DNA of 56,935 nucleotides, taken from positions 1-56,935 of the forward strand of contig NZ_CAJNBK010000032.1 of NCBI RefSeq assembly GCF_905220975.1, written 5' to 3'. This stretch comes from Paraburkholderia haematera (GTDB taxonomy: Bacteria; Pseudomonadota; Gammaproteobacteria; Burkholderiales; Burkholderiaceae). Position numbers and translations under genes: made by a program. Positions 53,000 through 56,935 of this stretch are shown here, piece after piece. Within the stretch, counting starts at the first letter, position 1. Each line of letters begins with the position of its first letter. The notes below the pieces were generated by a model, which ran no database searches, was not told the origin of the DNA, and was given only the letters and a program-made list of their open reading frames with translations.

Positions 53000-54105
53000 C
53001 CGGAAGTACTTCGATAGACGAGGAGCGTCCTGCTATCAGGACGTTCGAAAAGCGTCAGTTGAGAGACGTGCTCGGCTCTTTCGTTACCGGCGTCACCGTG
53101 GTCACCACGCTCGATGGCGAGGGGAAAATGCATGGCCTCACCGCCAATTCGTTTTCCTCGGTCTCGCTGGATCCGCCTCTCGTCCTATGGAGCCAGGCGA
53201 CCTCTGCAGGAAGCCATACCGCGTTCAGGGATGCCGGGCGATTCACCATCAACATCCTGGCCGAGCACCAATACGATCTCGCCAATCACTTTGCGACGCG
53301 GTCGCCGGACAAATTCTCCGGCATCGACTATGACCTTGGGGTCGACGGGCTGCCGCTACTACGCGATTGCAGCGCATGGTTGGAGTGCAAGGTGGTCTCC
53401 CGCTATCCAGGCGGAGACCATGTGATCTATGTCGGGTCGGTGGAGTCCATTCGCCAGAGCACGCAACGGCCGCTGGTATTTGGTGGCGGCCAGTATCTGG
53501 TCGCCGACCCGCACGACCTGGGCCTCGCGCCTGTCGGAACGGAGGGCGCGATGAAATCGCAGCCGCATGCTGTCCGACTGGCCAGCCGCGCCATGTTGCG
53601 ACTCGCGCGTACATTGGACAAGACACTTGCGCTGGTGGCGTGGGGAAATCACGGTCCCACCGTGATCGCGTGGCAAGCCGCAACAACACCTGTGGCCGCC
53701 GATCTGCCACTGGGACTCGTGCTGCCGGTGACGTCCTCCGCTTCGGGTTTGGCGCTGGCGGCGTTCCTTCCGCCCGAAGCAGTCGATCGATTTGTGACGG
53801 CGGAACTCCGCGACAACGCACGACAAGCGTCTGGCGAAGTCCTCCCCACGGCGGAATCGCTTGCACCCGTACTTGAGTCCGTCAGGGTCTCGTATGTCGC
53901 GACGAGACGCCCCGCCCCGTTTTATGACGACCGCATGCTCGCCAACGCTATCAGCGTGCCCATTCTTTCCCCAAGTGGAATGGCCGTGCTGGCACTGACG
54001 GCGATCGGGCCAGCCGAGCATTTCGATGCTGCGGCCGATGGACCTTGTGCAGAAGCCCTCAGAGCCGCCGCGCATGAGATCTCCGCTGCATTGAGAGAAG
54101 CGTGA
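52996..54105 (+). CDS. flavin reductase fused to an IclR-type effector-binding domain
   Basis: The 369-residue product has two parts. Residues about 15-165 are an HpaC-like flavin reductase: LRDVLGSFVTGVTVVTTLDGEG, LTANSFSSVSLDPPLVLW and the conserved FTINILAEHQ. Residues about 190-369 resemble the effector domain of IclR regulators, without a helix-turn-helix: the segments AWGNHGP (215-221), LPLGLVLPVTSSASGLALAAFLPPEAVDRFVTAEL and ANAISVPILSPSGMAVLALTAIGPAEHF align with the IclR regulator encoded at 55140-55916. It supplies reduced flavin to the coupled LLM oxygenase, and the extra domain may switch activity when substrate binds. That control is inferred; the C1 reductase of 4-hydroxyphenylacetate hydroxylase, with a MarR-like domain, is a known precedent for such regulation. 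Confidence 0.88.
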   Translation: MTGSTSIDEERPAIRTFEKRQLRDVLGSFVTGVTVVTTLDGEGKMHGLTANSFSSVSLDPPLVLWSQATSAGSHTAFRDAGRFTINILAEHQYDLANHFATRSPDKFSGIDYDLGVDGLPLLRDCSAWLECKVVSRYPGGDHVIYVGSVESIRQSTQRPLVFGGGQYLVADPHDLGLAPVGTEGAMKSQPHAVRLASRAMLRLARTLDKTLALVAWGNHGPTVIAWQAATTPVAADLPLGLVLPVTSSASGLALAAFLPPEAVDRFVTAELRDNARQASGEVLPTAESLAPVLESVRVSYVATRRPAPFYDDRMLANAISVPILSPSGMAVLALTAIGPAEHFDAAADGPCAEALRAAAHEISAALREA

Positions 54106-54156
54106 ATTGGCATTTGCCTAAGTTAAAGCGACTGATATATCGGCCAGACTTCAATC

Positions 54157-55023
54157 ATGACTGACACAGATAGCCATCTACTTGAATCCTCGTTGCCCGC
54201 CCTCGAAGAGGCACGAGTGAATCTCCCCACGCTCGGCGAAAAACGGGTCATCACGTATCGCACGGCCGGTGACGAGCGCGCGCGCGCGATCGTGCTGCTG
54301 CATGGTATTGGTTCGAGTTCGGCGGGATACCGCGCGCAACTCGCCGCACTGAGCAGGAACCATCGAGTGATTGCCTGGGACGCTCCCGGCTATGGACAAA
54401 GCAGCCCTTTTGCGATCAGCACGCCGGCCGCCACGGATTACGCCGATGTACTCATGGCCTTGCTGTCTGCGCTCGGCATATCGCGTGCAACCGTCGTAGG
54501 CAGTTCATGGGGTAGCGTCATCGCCGCAACGTTTGCTGCACGGTACCCGTCGGCTACGCACGCTCTCATATTGAGCGCGCCCAACATTGCACGAGGACAT
54601 CTATCCGGTGCGGAACGCGACGCGGCACGAGAAGTTCTGATGCGAAGCGCGGCAGCACAATCGCCCGAGGCACGCGCCGCCGTGGTCAATGCGCTGATCG
54701 CTCCGAGCGCCGGCCCCCTGGTTCGCGCGGTCGTATCCCGGCTGAGAGACGCAGTGACTCCTACTGGCTGGGAACATGCCGTAGGCATGCTCTTCTCTGC
54801 GTATACGCCATCCGTCGTTCCTTCGATTCAGGCACCGATCTCCGTCATTGTCGGAAACCTGGACCGCCTCGCTCCAATTGACGACCATGCCCGGCCGATT
54901 CACGAGGTTGCTCTCGGTTCGACACTTCACGTGCTCGATGGGATCGGCCACATGCCGAAGCTTGAAGCGCCGGGGGAGTTCAGTTCTATCGTGTTGGCGG
55001 CTGCCGCCGCCGGGACAGACTGA
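54157..55023 (+). CDS. alpha/beta hydrolase
   Basis: The 288-residue hydrolase has LLHGIGSSSAGYRAQLAAL, WDAPGYGQSSP, the nucleophile elbow VGSSWGSVIA with a serine, GNLDRLAPIDDHARP with a candidate aspartate, and DGIGHMPKLEAPGEF with the histidine. It resembles C-C hydrolases and esterases of aromatic degradation. It ends the rightward operon, 52 bp after the flavin reductase, and would hydrolyse an ester, lactone or ring-cleavage product made by the oxygenase. The start ATG has a weak ribosome-binding site. Confidence 0.88.
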   Translation: MTDTDSHLLESSLPALEEARVNLPTLGEKRVITYRTAGDERARAIVLLHGIGSSSAGYRAQLAALSRNHRVIAWDAPGYGQSSPFAISTPAATDYADVLMALLSALGISRATVVGSSWGSVIAATFAARYPSATHALILSAPNIARGHLSGAERDAAREVLMRSAAAQSPEARAAVVNALIAPSAGPLVRAVVSRLRDAVTPTGWEHAVGMLFSAYTPSVVPSIQAPISVIVGNLDRLAPIDDHARPIHEVALGSTLHVLDGIGHMPKLEAPGEFSSIVLAAAAAGTD

Positions 55024-55046
55024 CGGAAGGATAAATGCAATGAGGA

Positions 55047-55068
55047 GGCCGCGGCACAAGCCGTGGCC
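55047..55068. terminator. strong hairpin between the operon end and the iclR gene
   Basis: GGCCGCGGC-ACAA-GCCGTGGCC is a 9-bp stem with one G.T pair and a 4-base loop, between the rightward hydrolase stop and the leftward iclR stop. Its central position fits a shared bidirectional terminator. No long T tract follows on either side, so Rho-independent strength is uncertain. Confidence 0.5.
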
Positions 55069-55139
55069 CTCGCGCTAGCGTGTCCGTTGCAATCGCCCGC
55101 CGGGACAGATGGCGCGCACTGGTATTGCGCGCCCGGCTT

Positions 55140-55916
55140 CTACCCGATTTTTCTGGGGACCCTGCCGCCCAGTGCAGCCGTAGCTCGAACCGCGCTATCG
55201 AGTAGCGCCTTGATCTCTTTACCTTCAATTTCCGTGTTCAGTGTTGCAGGCGATCCGATCAGACTGATGGCAAATCGGAGATCTCCGTCCCTGTCCCAGA
55301 TAGGGGCCGCGACAGACACGTAACCCATATCCCCGCGATGAACCGTTGTGAAGCCACAGTTGCGCAATTCAGCAATCGCTTCTTCCCGCAAGGAAGCCGG
55401 ACTCCATTTCTGATCCGCAGACAGTTCGCGGCTGATGAGATCGTCGGTGCGTGCGGGCTGAAGGCAGGCAATGAACAGCTTTCCCGCAGCCGTTGTGACG
55501 AGCGGAATCAGGCCTGTTCTCAGCTCGAGAATACTGCGCGTCTGCCCCTCCTGCTTGAAGAGACTAACCGGTCCATCTTCGGTCCATGCCGTGACAGCCG
55601 CGCCGCTCAGTGTTGCTTCCCGCAAGGCGATCACCTCCCGACGAACGATATCGAATCCGTCCAGTTGGTTGATCGCGCTCATACCCAAAGCGAGCGAGGC
55701 CGGCCCGAGCTTGTAGCACCCTGGTTTTTCGTCTGGCGACGCAAGCCCGGTCCGCACCAGACTGATCATGTAGTTGCTCGTCGCGCTTGGCGACAGTTCG
55801 GACAGCGCAGCAATCTCCTTCAGAGGGAGTGCTCGCTCACTCGTCTGCAACGCCGAAAGGATTCGGAACGCAATCTCGACAGACTGAATGCCGCGCCTCG
55901 CAATCACATTGGTCAT
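55140..55916 (-). CDS. IclR family transcriptional regulator
   Basis: The 258-residue protein has an N-terminal winged helix (SVEIAFRILSALQTSERALPLKEIAALSELSPSATSNYMISLVRTGL) and an IclR effector domain (LELRTGLIPLVTTAAGKLFIACLQP, FTTVHRGDMGYVSVAAPIWDRDGDLRFAISLIG). It is divergent from the porin and convergent with the catabolic operon. A shared operator-like element lies before the porin and before the operon, so it likely controls both. The family includes activators and repressors, and which applies is not known. The ATG at 55916 follows GGTTGAG. Confidence 0.9.
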   Translation of the reverse strand: MTNVIARRGIQSVEIAFRILSALQTSERALPLKEIAALSELSPSATSNYMISLVRTGLASPDEKPGCYKLGPASLALGMSAINQLDGFDIVRREVIALREATLSGAAVTAWTEDGPVSLFKQEGQTRSILELRTGLIPLVTTAAGKLFIACLQPARTDDLISRELSADQKWSPASLREEAIAELRNCGFTTVHRGDMGYVSVAAPIWDRDGDLRFAISLIGSPATLNTEIEGKEIKALLDSAVRATAALGGRVPRKIG

Positions 55917-56008
55917 TTCTCAACCGTATGGAAGTGATAAAAATCGCCGCCCCGGGTTTCCACGGACGGCCGTCATGTTGACACGCTTAGGGGGCGGCCC
56001 CTATAGTG

Positions 56009-56044
56009 TTCAACATAGATTATGTCATTCATTATTGTTGAATG
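56009..56044. promoter_or_regulatory. candidate IclR operator between iclR and the porin
   Basis: TTCAACATAG at 56009-56018 and TATTGTTGAATG at 56033-56044 match the element at 48914-48949 in both half-sites and in the 24-bp phase. The right part also makes a perfect 6-bp dyad CATTCA/TGAATG at 56026-56044. It lies in the 284-bp divergent gap, about 160 bp before the porin start and 93-128 bp upstream of the iclR start, fitting joint control and autoregulation. Confidence 0.6.
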
Positions 56045-56200
56045 CAACACCGGCAAGTTAGGGCGATCAGAGGCAGGCGCGCAGTCGGAACAAATACTTG
56101 ACTCTTTAGCATCTCATTTCATCAGTAGTACAGATTTCATACGCTCCCCTTTATTCAAATAACTTCTTCAGATAAGTAACAACCGGTTCGGAGACAAGGC

Positions 56201-56851
56201 ATGGCAATTTTTGGACGTACGATGCTCGGTGCGATCGCCGCACTTTCTGTGATCAGTGCAGCCAACGCGCAATCCAGCGTTACCTTATATGGAATTGCGG
56301 ACACTGCAGTGCAGTACATCAGCAACGTCGGAGGACATGCGCTATTCCAGGAGGGAAACACGCACGCACCCGACATTTTCGGCTTGAAGGGAGTTGAGGA
56401 CCTCGGCGGCGGGCTACGTACCATCTTCGACCTTCAGAACGAGTACCTGCTAAACAATGGCCGGGCACTTGTTCCAGGGACCTTATTCAACAGAAAGTCC
56501 TATGTTGGACTGCAATCGGACAGCTATGGCACGTTGACGCTCGGTCACCAGCCCAGCTTCATGTATGACATTCTGTCCAACTATCAAACGCCCTTCCTCC
56601 TCGGCAACATTCTCACGCTTCATCAAGGCAATCTGGATGAAATTGCCAACTTCTTCCAGTTCAACAATGCAGTGAAGTATGTGAGCCCGACCCTTGGCGG
56701 GTTCTCCTCGGGGGCGGAATTCGCATTTGGGAATGTGGCCGGCAATTTCAGCGAGAGCAGGAACTACTCTTTCTTTGTCCAGTACAAGGGAGGGCCGCTG
56801 AGTCTGGCAGCCACGTACGCGAACGGTAAGCGTCCGATCTTGACCGTCTAG
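56201..56851 (+). pseudogene. outer-membrane porin truncated by a mobile-element end
   Basis: The frame starts as a normal Burkholderia-type porin: signal peptide ending SAANA, then QSSVTLYGIADTAVQYIS, GLKGVEDLGGGLRTIFDLQNEYLL, YGTLTLGHQPSF and later FSSGAEFAFGNVAGNFSE. It stops after only 216 residues, about 150 short of the family and without the C-terminal aromatic strand. The last porin-like residues are TYANG; from 56826 the sequence matches an IS66-type end and the stop TAG at 56849 falls inside it. The porin is probably inactive unless expression of the rest is restored. It may have been the uptake channel for the catabolic island. Confidence 0.75.
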
Positions 56852-56935
56852 ATTCTGGTCGCATCGCACCCCATGCTTTCGTTGGGCACAAATGTCACTG
56901 TGTCCATAAAGGGAGATCATGGACAGAGTCACTGA
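56826..56935 (+). mobile_element. left end of an IS66-family insertion sequence (partial)
   Basis: GTAAGCGTCCGATCTTGACC at 56826 begins with GTAAGCG, the typical terminal start of IS66-family elements. It interrupts the porin, and a start codon for a short frame (M-D-R-V-T...) lies 94 bp inside, at the distance expected for the first IS66 gene (tnpA). The family makes an 8-bp target duplication, which here would be CGCGAACG (56818-56825) and should be found again at the far end. The window ends before any of the transposase body is visible, so family assignment rests on the terminus. Confidence 0.6.
56919..56935 (+). CDS. start of a probable IS66 accessory/transposase gene (3' partial)
   Basis: Only five full codons are visible (M-D-R-V-T) before the window ends, preceded by AAGGGAG just three bases upstream of the ATG. 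The position inside the putative IS66 end suggests the first gene, tnpA. Too short to confirm. Confidence 0.35.

Noticed and set aside
1..56935. tRNA, rRNA or CRISPR loci
   Set aside because: No tRNA-like cloverleaf, rRNA-like conserved core or regularly spaced direct repeats were seen on either strand by reading.

Overview
The window is about 57 kb of GC-rich chromosome with the gene families, porins and regulator mix of a Burkholderiaceae bacterium; a Paraburkholderia/Burkholderia/Caballeronia-type genome is my best inference. DUF3331, DUF4148, a MucR/Ros protein, several 16-strand Burkholderia-type porins and a class II-type PHA synthase all point that way. I see no rRNA, tRNA, CRISPR array, phage or replication origin. 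One mobile element enters at the extreme right edge.

Layout, left to right. (1) 0-1 kb: the C-terminal part of a LuxR/MalT-type regulator, cut by the window edge. (2) 1-8.7 kb: a leftward medium-chain polyhydroxyalkanoate locus (acyl-CoA ligase, MaoC/PhaJ-like hydratase, PHA synthase, phasin, PHA depolymerase, DUF445 membrane protein), divergent from a Crp/Fnr regulator. (3) 8.7-17 kb: a first catabolic module (porin, acyl-CoA ligase, and an unusual FAD-monooxygenase/esterase fusion) under a divergent TetR regulator, then a pyruvate oxidase. (4) 17-27 kb: a block of regulators. Two large homologous winged-helix/AAA-ATPase/helical-repeat proteins are divergent from each other, followed by a LuxR protein lacking an ATPase domain, an AraC protein with DUF3331, and a MucR protein. 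(5) 27-33 kb: an efflux operon in the order ADC-family enzyme, YtcA-like lipoprotein, membrane-fusion protein, FUSC pump, outer-membrane channel; it resembles E. coli ytcA-mdtNOP. (6) 33-40.5 kb: a quinone/redox group with two pirins, each divergent from a LysR gene, DoxX, a WrbA-type quinone reductase, an esterase and a TetR regulator. It includes the remains of a second doxX.

(7) 40.9-46.3 kb: aryl-alcohol dehydrogenase, aldehyde dehydrogenase, salicylate-hydroxylase-type flavoprotein and porin. This reads as uptake and stepwise oxidation of a benzylic alcohol to a hydroxylated acid. (8) 46.4-47.7 kb: a DUF4148 protein and a TetR regulator. (9) 47.7-56.9 kb: an IclR-controlled catabolic island with a quinone-reductase-like dehydrogenase, enoyl-CoA hydratase, acyl-CoA ligase, VOC protein, luciferase-like monooxygenase, a flavin reductase fused to an IclR-type ligand-binding domain, an alpha/beta hydrolase, the IclR regulator and a porin. 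The porin is interrupted by what looks like the left end of an IS66-family element.

The most novel-looking system is region 9. The flavin reductase carries the same kind of effector-binding domain as the neighbouring IclR regulator. A 36-bp operator-like element with conserved internal spacing lies before both the catabolic operon and the porin. One substrate may therefore control both transcription and electron supply to the oxygenase. The FAD-monooxygenase/esterase fusion of region 3 is the second most interesting item.
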